Below are positions 1 to 8,661 of a stretch of DNA of 28,917 nt, one piece after another. The notes below the pieces were generated by a model, which saw only the letters and a program-made list of their open reading frames with translations, was not told where the DNA came from and made no database searches. The stretch is from Chara braunii. Taxonomy: Eukaryota; Streptophyta; Charophyceae; Charales; Characeae. Position 1 is the first letter of the stretch. Each line of letters begins with the position of its first letter. The position numbers were made by a program, and so were the translations under genes. Location: the NCBI GenBank assembly GCA_003427395.1, contig BFEA01000366.1, positions 489,018 through 517,934 of the forward strand. The letters run 5' to 3'.

Positions 1-77
<77 letters not shown>
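1..77. repeat. (AG)n microsatellite at window edge
   Basis: Uninterrupted AG dinucleotides. The opposite end of the window is (TC)n, so both ends of the contig stop in simple sequence, which usually marks assembly breaks. Confidence 0.98.
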
Positions 78-80
<3 letters not shown>

Positions 81-182
81 AGTGAGAATAATCTAATTCT
101 TATTGCTTCCTTTGTAAGCAGAGAGCAAAACAATGGCAGAAGCATCATCAATACTTGGCATTTTAACTTTTCGAATGTGAGA

Positions 183-395
183 GATCCTTTGGGTGGAGCT
201 GCCAAGGGATGGGCGTCTTCCACTGCCAAACTGGCTACGGGTGATGAGTGAGTTCCTCTCCACCTCCCTTCAGGGAAGGAAGTGGAGAATAAGATGGGTG
301 AGTTTGCCGTTCATTTGTCAACAAAGGGTTTCACTGCGGTACCTACCGAACGTGCAAAATGGCGAACGGATCTTCGCAGAGAAATTGCGGCATGA
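183..395 (+). CDS. 3' end of an unidentified gene (terminal exon 274-395)
   Basis: Product not recognised. A polypyrimidine tract ending in CAG at 271-273 precedes an open frame from 274 to the TGA at 393-395. It reads KEVENKMGEFAVHLSTK, then GFTAVPTERAKWRTDLRREI and AA. The composition (charged, amphipathic, few Cys or Trp) is strongly protein-like. A coding-like block just upstream (183-240, DPLGGAAKGWASSTAKLA) joins in phase if a GT at 241 is used as donor. That would leave an intron of only 33 nt, which is implausibly short, so the upstream block may be the scar of a deleted intron or part of a decayed gene. The rest of the gene would lie beyond the window. The terminal exon is likely; the joining is uncertain. 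Confidence 0.5.
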
Positions 396-966
396 TACAC
401 GTTGGGTACTAGAAAAGGATTGATTATGAATTCTCTTTTTGGAGGATGAACCATTCATGTCGGAGGATGCTGGAGGATATGTAGTGCCACTTGTCTGTGT
501 GAAGTTGTTAACATACATCCACCCTTTCCACGATTGGGCGAGTAGTGCTTTGGCATTCTGTCGACGGTGGTGGCGGATGTATAGTTGCCACTTCCTTTAC
601 AAATACATGTTCACTTTTCTTTTTTTTTTTGCTCGTAATTTTTCATGGTCGGGTAGACCATGGATGTTTGTCCTTTTCTTTTTTTCTAATCTTCCCCCCC
701 CCCCCCCTTTTCCCTTTGCACAGCCACATGCTTAATATGCAGTGGATAATGTTTTGTTGACGGACCACGTGCATTCGGGTTTCATTGCATATATTACCAA
801 ACATGTTGTGCCTTGTCTTTGCGAATAAAGCTGAAACAAGTTCAAATAACATCCATTTGTCACTTGTAAGGCGAGTGAGCCTGAGAGTCTCCAGGGGCCA
901 TGCCCCACCCGAGGAAAAGGGCGATGGCCTTGAAATATCATCAGGGAAGGAATAGCTCCCTCCCAA
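396..966 (+). other. Probable 3' UTR and low-complexity flank
   Basis: No coding frame stands out. It holds T runs (620-630), a C run near 695-708 and an AATAAA at 824-829 that could be the poly(A) signal of the gene ending at 395. Confidence 0.35.
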
Positions 967-1054
967 ATTCTCCGCCTTTTGGCTAAAAATAGATCGAGGG
1001 CAGTGTATCTGTTCTGATCAGTTTAATATCTGATCCACGGCCCATCGTGCCGGA
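967..1054 (+). pseudogene. U2 snRNA-derived sequence, copy 1 (5' part)
   Basis: It matches the 5' region of U2 snRNA: the CCTTTTGGCTAA segment, the ATCTGTTCTGATCAGTTTAATATCTGAT block (stem IIa region) and a following stem around CCCATCG. The Sm site and the 3' hairpins of U2 are absent and no plant snRNA upstream element or TATA box is visible, so this is a truncated copy, not a working gene. Against canonical plant U2, the branch-site recognition region reads AGTGTATCTG where GTAGTATCTG is expected. The other copy in this window shares that change. It runs straight into (TA)n. Confidence 0.75.
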
Positions 1055-1075
1055 AATATATATATATATATATAT

Positions 1076-1178
1076 TGTCACAAACAGAACTGCCCGGTAA
1101 ACCGTAGGCAGAGAGAGAGAAGAGGACAACAAACGAGGGGCTGTGACAGACTGTTTCATCGGAGTTTCACCGACTCGT
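1076..1178 (-). mobile_element. Hammerhead-bearing short repeat, copy A (5' truncated)
   Basis: Read on the minus strand it starts at ACGAG (the end of a CTGACGA box). It continues with the stem-II arms, GATGAAAC, a short stem III and GTC at the predicted cleavage position (base 1145), then about 70 nt ending TTTGTGAC-like. The CTG of the first core box is replaced by (TA)n, so the ribozyme core is incomplete. Both ends touch (TA)n. Copies B to E below share the same body. Confidence 0.6.
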
Positions 1179-1194
1179 ATATATATATATATAT

Positions 1195-1956
1195 AGGGTC
1201 ACCAGCCCATACGTACGGAGGTCCCCGGGCAGACCTCCGTACGTACGGGCGTTCGGGGTCCCGTACGGGGTCCGAACCCGATGGCGTTTGGCCACCGCCA
1301 AAAATTATGTCGGGGCCTAAACATAATTATTTTTTTCTGAATTTTTTTTTGTGAGTGCTCTATGACGTGAGGTACATGCCTGTAACTTTTCAAGGCATTT
1401 GGCTAAGCCAAATAAGAATTAAAAATCGTCAAAGATGGCGGTGTCAAAACATGCTCTCTTACGTATTTTTTCACTTTTTACTTTTTGTTTTCACTTTAGT
1501 TCGGGGTCTGAACAATTTTATTATTTTTTGAAACTTTTTTAGTGGGTTTTGTATTATGTGAAGTACACATCTGTAAATTTTCAGGGCATTTAACTATGCC
1601 CATAAAAAGTGAAAAATCGCCCAAGATGGCGGTGTCGAAAACATGCTCGTGCACTCACTAAATTTAATTCTCTTTTTCTTTTTATTTTTATTTTTATGTA
1701 TTATTACTACTTATTAGTATTTTTTTCCGTATTTTATTTTTATTTCAAATTTGGTAAGGAATTCGGATGTCATGATCATGCAAATCTTGTTTAGTTTATT
1801 TTTCTCCATAACATATCTTTTTGTCAGATTTTTTTGACGACTGTTTTCTTTTTTTTTTTTCTTTTTTTTTTTTCTGGTCCGCGTTCGGCCGTTCAAGGGG
1901 TCCCATACGTTCGGGCGGGTTCAGGCGTTCGGCCCGTCCCGAACGCCGGTTACCCT
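1195..1956. mobile_element. Non-autonomous TIR element 1
   Basis: Termini AGGGTCACCAGC and (inverted) AGGGTAACCGGC match at 10 of 12 bases, and (TA)n flanks both sides. Subterminal zones at both ends are built from short CGTACGG / CGTTCGG words in both orientations, including a perfect 13-bp-arm hairpin (1211-1223 with 1232-1244). The interior is AT-rich and contains a direct duplication of about 185 bp (near 1305-1488 and 1500-1660, both with AAGATGGCGGTGTC). No transposase frame is present. The segment 1746-1835 recurs at about 20183-20265 inside element 2. Confidence 0.55.
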
Positions 1957-1964
1957 GTATATAT

Positions 1965-2049
1965 ATATAGAGAGAGAGGGAGAAGAGGACAACAAACGAG
2001 GGGCCGTGACAAACTGTTTCATCGGAGTATGACCAACTCGTCAGGAGAC
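1965..2049 (-). mobile_element. Hammerhead-bearing short repeat, copy B (3' truncated)
   Basis: The minus strand carries CTGACGA (2044-2038), a 5-bp stem II (2037-2033 with 2025-2021, 7-nt loop), GAAA (2020-2017), a 3-bp stem III and GTC with the predicted cleavage between 2008 and 2007. The downstream body stops in the CT-rich part and is replaced by (TA)n. No pairing was seen for stem I. Confidence 0.55.
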
Positions 2050-2194
2050 CATACCATGACTTCGCTAACACCCTGCTACGGTTTTCTCCTGTCAGGTCGA
2101 GCGCCAGTGATCGGGGACATCACTACGCGACCATGCTGTGCCCCTAGTGCCAGCGGCGTGTCTTGAGTGTATTTTTTGGCTGTGACAGACCTGC

Positions 2195-2352
2195 CTTTGT
2201 CTATGGGAGGTATCATGTATTTAGCTCATCTTGCACCTTTTCTCATTGTTTTCACATTAACTGGGTTAGAGTTAGGTGTTGCTGTATTACAAGCTTATGT
2301 TTTTACTATTCTAATATGTATTTACCTAAATGACGCTTTAAATCTTCATTAA
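2195..2352 (+). pseudogene. atp6: Mitochondrial atp6 C-terminal fragment (NUMT)
   Basis: The frame from TTG at 2197 to TAA at 2350-2352 encodes the C-terminus of ATP synthase subunit a, with [20 protein letters not shown] followed by [11 protein letters not shown]. That is nearly identical to plant mitochondrial atp6. In the mitochondrion this subunit forms the proton channel of the F0 sector. Here only the last third is present, starting at the codon after WTM in the protein, and it is fused upstream to unrelated nuclear sequence. It is a nuclear insert with no promoter or start of its own. Confidence 0.9.
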
Positions 2353-2538
2353 CCCCTTCCTATGCCAATAAGAATTATGATCCCGATGGACCACGCAGAT
2401 ATACTTGCATTTTACAATGCAAAAAAACCGTGGCATTTTCAACTACTCCTCCTTCGCGGCTCCCCTGGCGGGCCTGAGTCATATTATACACTTATTGTGG
2501 TCTTCATGTGGTCTTACGTAATCAACTAAATACAAACT
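2353..2538. other. Probable mitochondrial spacer in the NUMT
   Basis: No frame was recognised. It lies between two mitochondrial gene fragments and contains a GC-rich block (2455-2480) of the kind common in plant mitochondrial spacers. Confidence 0.3.
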
Positions 2539-2697
2539 TAAAATCAAAAACTCACCAATAAAGCACCTACTAGTGCCGGGCAGACTAATATTGGCTAAAG
2601 TAAAAAACAGGAAAATAGTAGAGAAGATGGGCATTGTACTGACTAAACCTCCATAATATTTAACAAGTCGGGTTTTATGTCAATCATATAAAGCACT
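2539..2697 (-). pseudogene. nad4: Mitochondrial nad4 fragment (NUMT)
   Basis: The minus strand reads HKTRLVKYYGGLVSTMPIFS, then TIFLFFTLANISLPGTS and FIGEFLIL, the conserved core of NADH dehydrogenase subunit 4. An in-frame TGA at 2680-2682 stands where plants have CGA (Arg) in the YDRHKTR motif. Three extra bases (Cys codon) sit in TSS-FIGEF. Homology stops after FLIL. It is a decayed nuclear copy. Confidence 0.88.
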
Positions 2698-2892
2698 GGG
2701 TGAGCGATAGTCTACTTTGATATTCCTCACAGGTAACCTCGACGGCAGCAGTGGTTGGTGGTCCCCACCATCTCAGGAGGATATCAGTTGTCGGGCAGTC
2801 GTTGATACTTAACCACAACCGGGGTTAAGGTGGGATATCACTTACGTTGCAATCAGTTAGGAGGGGATTCAGCAGACTGTTAAGGTTCCAGC
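2698..2892. other. Unassigned spacer
   Basis: No frame, RNA or repeat was recognised apart from a T-rich to GC-balanced transition. It lies between the nad4 fragment and hammerhead copy C. Confidence 0.3.
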
Positions 2893-3012
2893 CTCCTGAT
2901 GAGTCGGTAGGTGAAACTCCGACAAAAAACTTTGTCACAGGCCTTTGTCTGTGTTGTCCTCTTCTCCCTCTCTGCCTATGGTTTACCAGGCAGCTCTTTT
3001 TGACTATATATA
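2893..3012 (+). mobile_element. Hammerhead-bearing short repeat, copy C (core mutated)
   Basis: CTGATGA at 2896-2902 is followed by stem-II arms 2903-2907 and 2919-2923 and GTC at 2934-2936. The second core box reads AAAA in place of GAAA, which removes the essential G12, and stem III is weakened. The downstream body is nearly full length and ends in (TA)n. Confidence 0.55.
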
Positions 3013-3013
3013 T

Positions 3014-3091
3014 CGTCACAAATAGAACTGCCCGGTAAACCGTAGGCAGAGAGGGAGAAGAGGAGAACAAAAAACGAGGGGCTGTGACAAA

Positions 3092-3094
<3 letters not shown>
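3014..3094 (-). mobile_element. Hammerhead repeat, copy D (body only)
   Basis: On the minus strand it starts at CAGTTTGTCACAGCCCC, that is, in the loop of stem III, and runs to the shared 3' end. The catalytic boxes upstream are missing and replaced by (TA)n. With copy E it forms an inverted pair around a (TA)n spacer. Confidence 0.55.
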
Positions 3095-3147
<53 letters not shown>

Positions 3148-3255
3148 CCTCCTGATGAGTCGGTGAAACTCCGATGAAACAGTTTGTCACAGCCCCTCGT
3201 TTGTTGTCCTCTTCTCTCTCTCTGCCTACGGCTTACCGGGCAGTTCTGTTTGTGA

Positions 3256-3257
<2 letters not shown>
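3148..3257 (+). ncRNA. Hammerhead-ribozyme-like repeat, copy E (best core)
   Basis: The core boxes are CTGATGA (3152-3158), GAAA (3176-3179) and GTC (3186-3188), with predicted cleavage between C3188 and A3189. Stem II pairs 3159-3163 with 3171-3175 around a 7-nt loop (the pair next to the core is G-U). Stem III is three pairs (ACA/TGT) with a GTT loop. These match the invariant residues of the hammerhead family (CUGANGA, GAAA, NUH). Stem I is not evident: CCTC upstream does not pair with ACAGCC downstream. Self-cleavage is therefore doubtful for this copy. The body continues through a CT-rich stretch to TTTGTGACG and then (TA)n. Confidence 0.5.
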
Positions 3258-3297
<40 letters not shown>

Positions 3298-3298
<1 letters not shown>

Positions 3299-3376
3299 CA
3301 TCGTGGGACTGCCCCGCCCGAGGTAATTCAGAAATTCTTCTTGGTCATCTGTCACATCTGGATTTGAAGTCTTGGT
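3298..3376 (-). pseudogene. Coding-like fragment with DDQ-FLNY motif
   Basis: After a good acceptor (minus strand, ...GATATACAG) the frame reads TKTSNPDVTDDQEEFLNYLG, then RGSPTM, before dissolving into (TA)n. A related peptide, QMQPDDQRFLNYIGQ, is encoded on the plus strand near 9225. Function unknown. It could be an exon relic or a piece of a repetitive coding element. Confidence 0.35.
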
Positions 3377-3425
3377 CTGTATATCAACAAATTATGGATG
3401 ACCCCCAACAAGTTACAGCGGAGCT

Positions 3426-3945
3426 AGGCCCGCGGGTCACTTGAGGAGGATTAATGCTACTGAAGCTCGAACCCCCCCACCCCTACAAAAAAAAATGGCT
3501 GCTGATGTCATATCAATACCGTTAACATTGTCATTCACATTGTTTCCTGAAATCTTTTCTTTTCATTTTTTCTTTTCTTAGCGTATCAGTAGATTGCAGT
3601 GCACTTCAGTCAGTGGGCCCCGTAATGGTATGGTTGCTACCATCTCCACCCGAATAGAACGCCCCCCCCCCCCCCCCCGCCCCCCGGTCATTTCCGCTGC
3701 ATCTAGACATAATGTTACCCCACATACAGCTATAAGACTGGGCGTTCAATTCGGGTGACCACAGCAGTCTGTATATATATTGCAACCGCGTCGGGGACAC
3801 TGACAAGAAAAAAGATTTGTGGGATATCTGACCCATGGGCCAGGGAGAACGTTTTTGTTCCCCCTCCCCTTTTTTTTTTTTTTTCCCTTGAAAAAAGCCC
3901 AGGGTGTTGTAGAGGGCAAGGACGAGAGGGCCAAGTCCTGCTAGC
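3426..3945. other. No gene seen; homopolymer runs
   Basis: It holds a C run (3472-3482), A runs, a long C/G tract near 3662-3686, a short TA stretch near 3773 and a T run near 3870. No coding or RNA signal was found. Confidence 0.4.
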
Positions 3946-3949
3946 AGTG

Positions 3950-4051
3950 TTGAGTTTCCTCAACCCCAGAATGTGGACGTGTTTGTGGAGATGTGCAGCT
4001 GAGGAAACTCAAGGCAACTTCCTGCACATCTCCACAAACACGTCCAGATTC
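3950..4051. repeat. Two interleaved inverted repeats (A B A' B')
   Basis: B 3969-3998 and B' 4022-4051 are 30-bp arms with one mismatch and a 23-nt spacer. A 3950-3962 and A' 4000-4012 are perfect 13-bp arms. The order A-B-A'-B' means both stems cannot close as simple nested hairpins. Confidence 0.85.
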
Positions 4052-4210
4052 ATGCATTCAGTAAACTCAAAGGTGCTGGTGGGGGCCTTGGCCCCTGGTT
4101 AGATCAACTGGACTCTATTACCCCTTGTGTCAAAAAACAGTTGACGTTTGCACCACGGTTCTCGGCTCCAAGAGGCACCTCTCCGTCCTCAGGGTCTCCA
4201 GATATGGCTG

Positions 4211-4800
4211 GAGGGAGATGGAGCACATTTTGCAGTGCCGTGACCCGTTCGCCCGTGTTTGGCGTGTGGAAGGTGGTTGGATTACGCGATTTCAGTGGAA
4301 TAAATACAAGATAAAATGGTGGTGGTTGAAACAGGGCTGAAAACTCAACTCATTTGTTTGAAACATGAACTGGAAGAAAAAAAGGAAAATTGGAGATGAA
4401 TTCAAGTTTGGAGTACAAAATGTAGAAATGTTTGGTGAACCAAAAATGATTTTGCTTAAACAAATAAAAAGGATATGCGCCATTGTTTGGCGTGTGGGAG
4501 GTGGTTGGATTACGAGTCAGGCAGAGATAGGTTACGCCAAACAAGCACGAAGCGGTTGGATTATGTGCGAGGCGCAGATGGAGCACATCATCGGATTATG
4601 CCAAACGAGCACAAAGTGGTTGGACTCCGTGCCCGGTGCACATGGGACACATGATTGGATTACGCCAGACGAGCACAAAGTGGTTGGATCACATGTCACG
4701 CGCAGATGCAGCACATGATTGAGCTCATGATTGGATTACGAAGCCGTTGGATTACGTTCCAGGCGAAGATGGAGCCCATTTCGGAGTGTTGTGACCCGTC
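4211..4800 (+). repeat. 64-bp tandem repeat, interrupted
   Basis: Units of about 64 bp start near 4531, 4594 and 4658, with a partial unit at 4722. All carry GAGCACAAAG-TGGTTGGATTA and GCGCAGATGGAGCACAT-like words. A diverged first portion (4211-4286) is separated by an AT-rich insert (4287-4484). The same 30-bp word GTTTGGCGTGTGG-AGGTGGTTGGATTACG borders both sides of the insert (4257-4286 and 4485-4514). Confidence 0.8.
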
Positions 4801-4968
4801 CATACTCCCTTGTCAGGGATGGCTTACGGGTGTGAACTTCCTTTGAGAGGATATACCCCGGACAAGGACTACGTGGCAGTAGTCGAAAGTACTCCTAAGC
4901 CGCCGGTTCTGTCATTCGGGAGCAAACTTTTTTCTCCTTATGTGCCTCGCCACACACCTCTTGGAATC
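4801..4968. other. Unassigned spacer, weak plus-strand ORF
   Basis: A plus frame continues through here into the neighbouring retroposed segment, but nothing supports it as a gene. Confidence 0.25.
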
Positions 4969-5638
<670 letters not shown>

Positions 5639-5811
5639 GGAAAGAGGCAGAGTGAAGGAAGAGGTGTTAAACACAAGGAAGAGAGGAGCAGACAGGGTAA
5701 CCAGCAGGCAGAGGGAGAAAAAACNGGAAAGAGGCAGAGTGAAGGAAGAGGTGTTAAACACAAGGAAGAGAGGAGCAGACAGGGTAACCAGCAGGCAGAG
5801 GGAGAAAAAAC
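5639..5811 (+). repeat. Exact 86-bp duplication around a single N
   Basis: 5639-5724 and 5726-5811 are identical and separated only by N5725. This is the pattern of two contig ends laid side by side without merging, so it is most likely an assembly artefact. Confidence 0.9.
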
Positions 5812-5873
5812 AAAAATAAAAATAAAAAACGTTGACACAAACATCTTCTTTCTTTTACTGCATTCTTCTTTCT

Positions 5874-6129
5874 TGCAGTTTTGGTGAAGAGTCTACCACG
5901 TTCGGTTTTCAGCGCACCTGCACTTCCTTCTTCATTTTACAATCTCATTTTCACCCTTTGGACTTTTTCTTTTTAGGGTGATAGGGAGCAAGGTACAAAC
6001 AAAGTAAAATGCCACTTTCTTGCAGTTTTATATTCTTCTTTTACTGCAGCATTCTTCACTGTTTTGCAGTTCTAGTGAAGGGTTTCCCACTTTTGCACAT
6101 TCTTGTACACTCTTTTCAGCGCACCTGCA
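5874..6129 (+). repeat. Diverged direct duplication
   Basis: TGCAGTT..TGGTGAAG to TTTTCAGCGCACCTGCAC (5874-5923) recurs at 6064-6129 with a small insertion. No coding content is evident. Confidence 0.6.
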
Positions 6130-6155
6130 CATTTTTGTTAAGGTGCAAGGTACGT

Positions 6156-6887
6156 CTAAGTAAGACCCTCACGACAAATAGGACAACTGTCATAAGGATG
6201 CGGGCGATGGTATCAGCCTTCCTGCTGATCCATAGGCCGAAAACCATTCAGGTAAGCAACTTCGTCACAGCAGGAGCCAGGGCGGCTAACATTAACCATA
6301 CCTCTGAAGCATGCACGACAGAGGGCATGCCGGTTGTAGGCCATGACGATTGTGGGGCGTTCACCATCACAGTTAAGTGCACATTCACTATAGCGCCCGC
6401 AGGCACAGATGGGACATACTGCATCTGGATGTAGAGGATGTTCACAATCCGGATACAGGTGGCATCCCTGCCGACAGCGGGCCCGAACAATTATATGGTT
6501 GTAGTGATGTCGACAAAGTTGATGTTTTCCACAACCAACTGTAACTGTGTCAGTGATCTCACAAAGAAGGAGGTCACAAGGTGTTAGTGCAGTATGTGGG
6601 GGAATAAAGACTAAAGCAGGCACAGTGACAGGCGTGGAGGTAGGCACGGAGACAGACACAGAAACGGGCATGGAGACAGGTGTGGAGGCAGGCACAGAGG
6701 TAGCTGCAGAGGCGGGGACGGAAGTACATATGGCACTGATAGAGTCAGTAATCTGTAAGGAGACAGACACCGAAACAGGCACAGAAACCGGCACAGAAAC
6801 AGGCACAGAGACAGGTACAGAGGCAGGCACGGAGGCAGGCACAGAGATAGGCGTAGAGGCGGGCAGGGAAGTACAGGAGGTACCCAT
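6156..6887 (-). CDS. Protein with Ser/Pro/Val repeats and two RING-like zinc fingers; in-frame TGA
   Basis: From ATG at 6887 the frame runs 224 codons to TGA at 6213-6215. Residues 10-90 are degenerate SVPV/SVPA repeats encoded by a GC-rich 6- to 12-bp repeat. A first RING-like module holds C104, C109, C119-GKHQL-C125 (with H122) and ends CPIC (158-161). A second holds C169/C173, RHALCRAC (H187, C190, C193) and should end in a second CPxC. That pair is found only after the TGA: the same frame continues YHRPHPYDSCPICREGLT to TAG at 6156-6158. RING domains usually bind two zinc ions and serve as E3 ubiquitin ligase modules. Either the gene is a recent pseudogene, the stop is read through, or an unseen intron removes it. 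A possible acceptor (CTGTTCCAG) lies just upstream of the ATG. An E3 role is inference. Confidence 0.6.
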
Positions 6888-6944
6888 AGGGTCAATGACC
6901 TGGAACAGTTGTATATATATATATATATTCAAGAGGGGTCAGAA

Positions 6945-7545
6945 GCGGTTTTCGAGAGTGTGTAAGGCACACACGCCTCAGCAACTCCCCCGCCTGCGAA
7001 ACTCAAGAACTCGAGGTTTCAAGCGAGGGAGAAAACTCGAGAACTCAAGGTTTCAAGCGAGGGAGCAAACTCGAGAACTCAAGGTTTCAAGTGTGCTCGT
7101 TCGCTCGCTCGCTCAAGCAGTTGGAAGGACCCTTTTCAAGAGATGCCACAGCTCAGCAAACAACAAAAACATCCGTGTCTTCTTTGCCTCGGCCAACAAC
7201 AAAAACATACGTGTCTTCTATAACTCAGCAAACAACAAAAACATGCGTGTGTCTTCTACACATCATGTCCACGAGTCCCACTTTCAAGAGTGCTGTGAGG
7301 CCAAGGGCCAAAAACTCTTGAAATTACCACTCTGGAAACGATGAAAAGTTTTCAAGATATGCTACTTTCAAGAGTGCTGTGTGGCAACTGGGCAAAAACT
7401 CTTGAAAGTAAGAGTACTGTGTGGCAAAGGGCCAAAAACTCTTGAAAGTAAGAGTGCTGTGTGGCAAAGGGCCAAAAACTCTTGAAAGTAAGATCTCTCT
7501 TGAAAGTACCTTCTCTCTTGAAACGTTTTTCATCGTTGCAAGAGT
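6945..7545. repeat. Cluster of three minisatellites
   Basis: About three units contain GAGGTTTCAAGCGAGGGAG (6995-7095). Three 36-bp units begin CAACAAAAACAT (7161, 7197, 7233). 40-bp units contain AGAGTGCTGTGTGGCAAAGG and CCAAAAACTCTTGAAAGTA (about 7285-7500). In the last type each unit has inverted ends (TTTCAAGAGT ... ACTCTTGAAA). Confidence 0.8.
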
Positions 7546-7747
7546 GCTCTGCGAGGACCTATCTTGAACGAGCGAATACGAAGAGCATCGCCTCTCGACA
7601 AGTTTTTTGTCCCCTCTCTAGTATGTGCGCGTGCGCGTTGCGGCTGCTCAGCACAGGGTGAATGCACTCTATTATGTCTATTTCACCTCGCCATTCGGCG
7701 CTAATTGTGTGTAGTACAGATCATCAAGGCCCGTGTTCTTGGTCCGT
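7546..7747. other. Unassigned
   Basis: No supported frame or RNA. It is the target flank of the retroposed copy that follows. Confidence 0.3.
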
Positions 7748-7853
7748 AGATCGGAGACTAATGTGGCTGCTCCGCACCAATAGATGGAGCCTCTCCCCAG
7801 GTGCCAGTGGTGTCTGCTCTTATCAGCATCATTAACACTGGTGGGGGTGTTTT

Positions 7854-7888
<35 letters not shown>

Positions 7889-7902
7889 TCGGAGACTAAT
7901 GT
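7748..7902 (+). mobile_element. Short retroposed copy with A29 tail and 17-bp TSD
   Basis: AGATCGGAGACTAATGT is present at 7748-7764 and exactly repeated at 7886-7902. Between the copies are about 93 nt (GGCTGCTCCGCACC...) and a pure A tract 7858-7886. The source RNA was not recognised; it may be a 5'-truncated LINE/SINE or a small RNA. Confidence 0.85.
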
Positions 7903-8586
7903 TCTGCAAAGCAGTGTTGCTCTTTTTTTTTTTTTTAATCTTAGTAGCTCGATGCATGAGCCAGTCCGGTAGACGGAAAAGGTGGGTGGTGTAGATAACA
8001 TCATAATCGTGACTGATTGAATCTGCTGCTCCAGGCATTATATCTATAGACGTTCAGTATACGAACCAAACACAGACAGGAGTAATCGCAATCGACTCTA
8101 CGATTCCAACCGGTCAGGGACAACCAGCACATGGCCGGGGCAAACTCGAGTACAACCAGAGGCTCAGTGTGACCAGACGAAAATGGCTGGCACCGCCAGA
8201 GCCGGCCATTACAAAAACAATGGTACTTTCGTAGAGCTTCGCACGTGCAGGGCAAATCCGCCTCCTCCCACAAAGAGAATCTGATATACTGGGGAATTGG
8301 GGGAAGAAATGGGGAAAGGGGGACAGGGGAAGGGGAGGGGAGATGTTTTTTTAACACCAAACAAGGGACTTCATGAAGGGCCTGCGGAGAAGAGGAGATG
8401 CTTTCATTCTATGTTTATAGGGCACACTGGACCCATTTTCTAGCAGGTGCTACCCCCCCACCAATAGGCGAAGTCACTGCTAGCAGAGAAGCCGCCCCCN
8501 CCCCCTCCCCCTCCCCCTCCCCCCTCTCAGGCATGGCCATTCGTCCCTCGGCAATAGAGACACATCAGAAGACCTTTGATTCTTAG
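7903..8586. other. No firm gene; T runs, CCCCT runs, one N
   Basis: A minus frame starting at ATG 8038 (MPGAADSISHDYDVIYTTHL) is protein-like for about 34 codons and then runs into a T/A tract, so it is unproven. N8500 sits in a C-rich CCCCCT repeat. Confidence 0.3.
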
Positions 8587-8656
8587 AATCAACCTGCCAG
8601 CTCCTACCCGGTTTCTGCCCGGGGTTAATATCCCCAAAGCACATGCATATACCCAG
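8587..8656 (+). CDS. Candidate internal exon
   Basis: An acceptor (TTTGATTCTTAG) and a donor (CAG/GTGAGG at 8657) bound 70 nt reading INLPAPTRFLPGVNIPKAHA, then YTQ. The opposite strand is also open, so the call is weak. No family recognised. Confidence 0.3.
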
Positions 8657-8661
8657 GTGAG

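Noticed and set aside
967-1054. Working U2 snRNA gene
   Set aside because: No Sm site, no 3' half, no upstream plant snRNA promoter elements, and the 5' end is altered.
3755-3835. Possible sixth hammerhead repeat next to a short TA run
   Set aside because: GTCGGGGACACTGAC and GATTTGTGGG loosely align to stem II and the GTC region, but neither CTGANGA nor a convincing GAAA/GTC pair is present.
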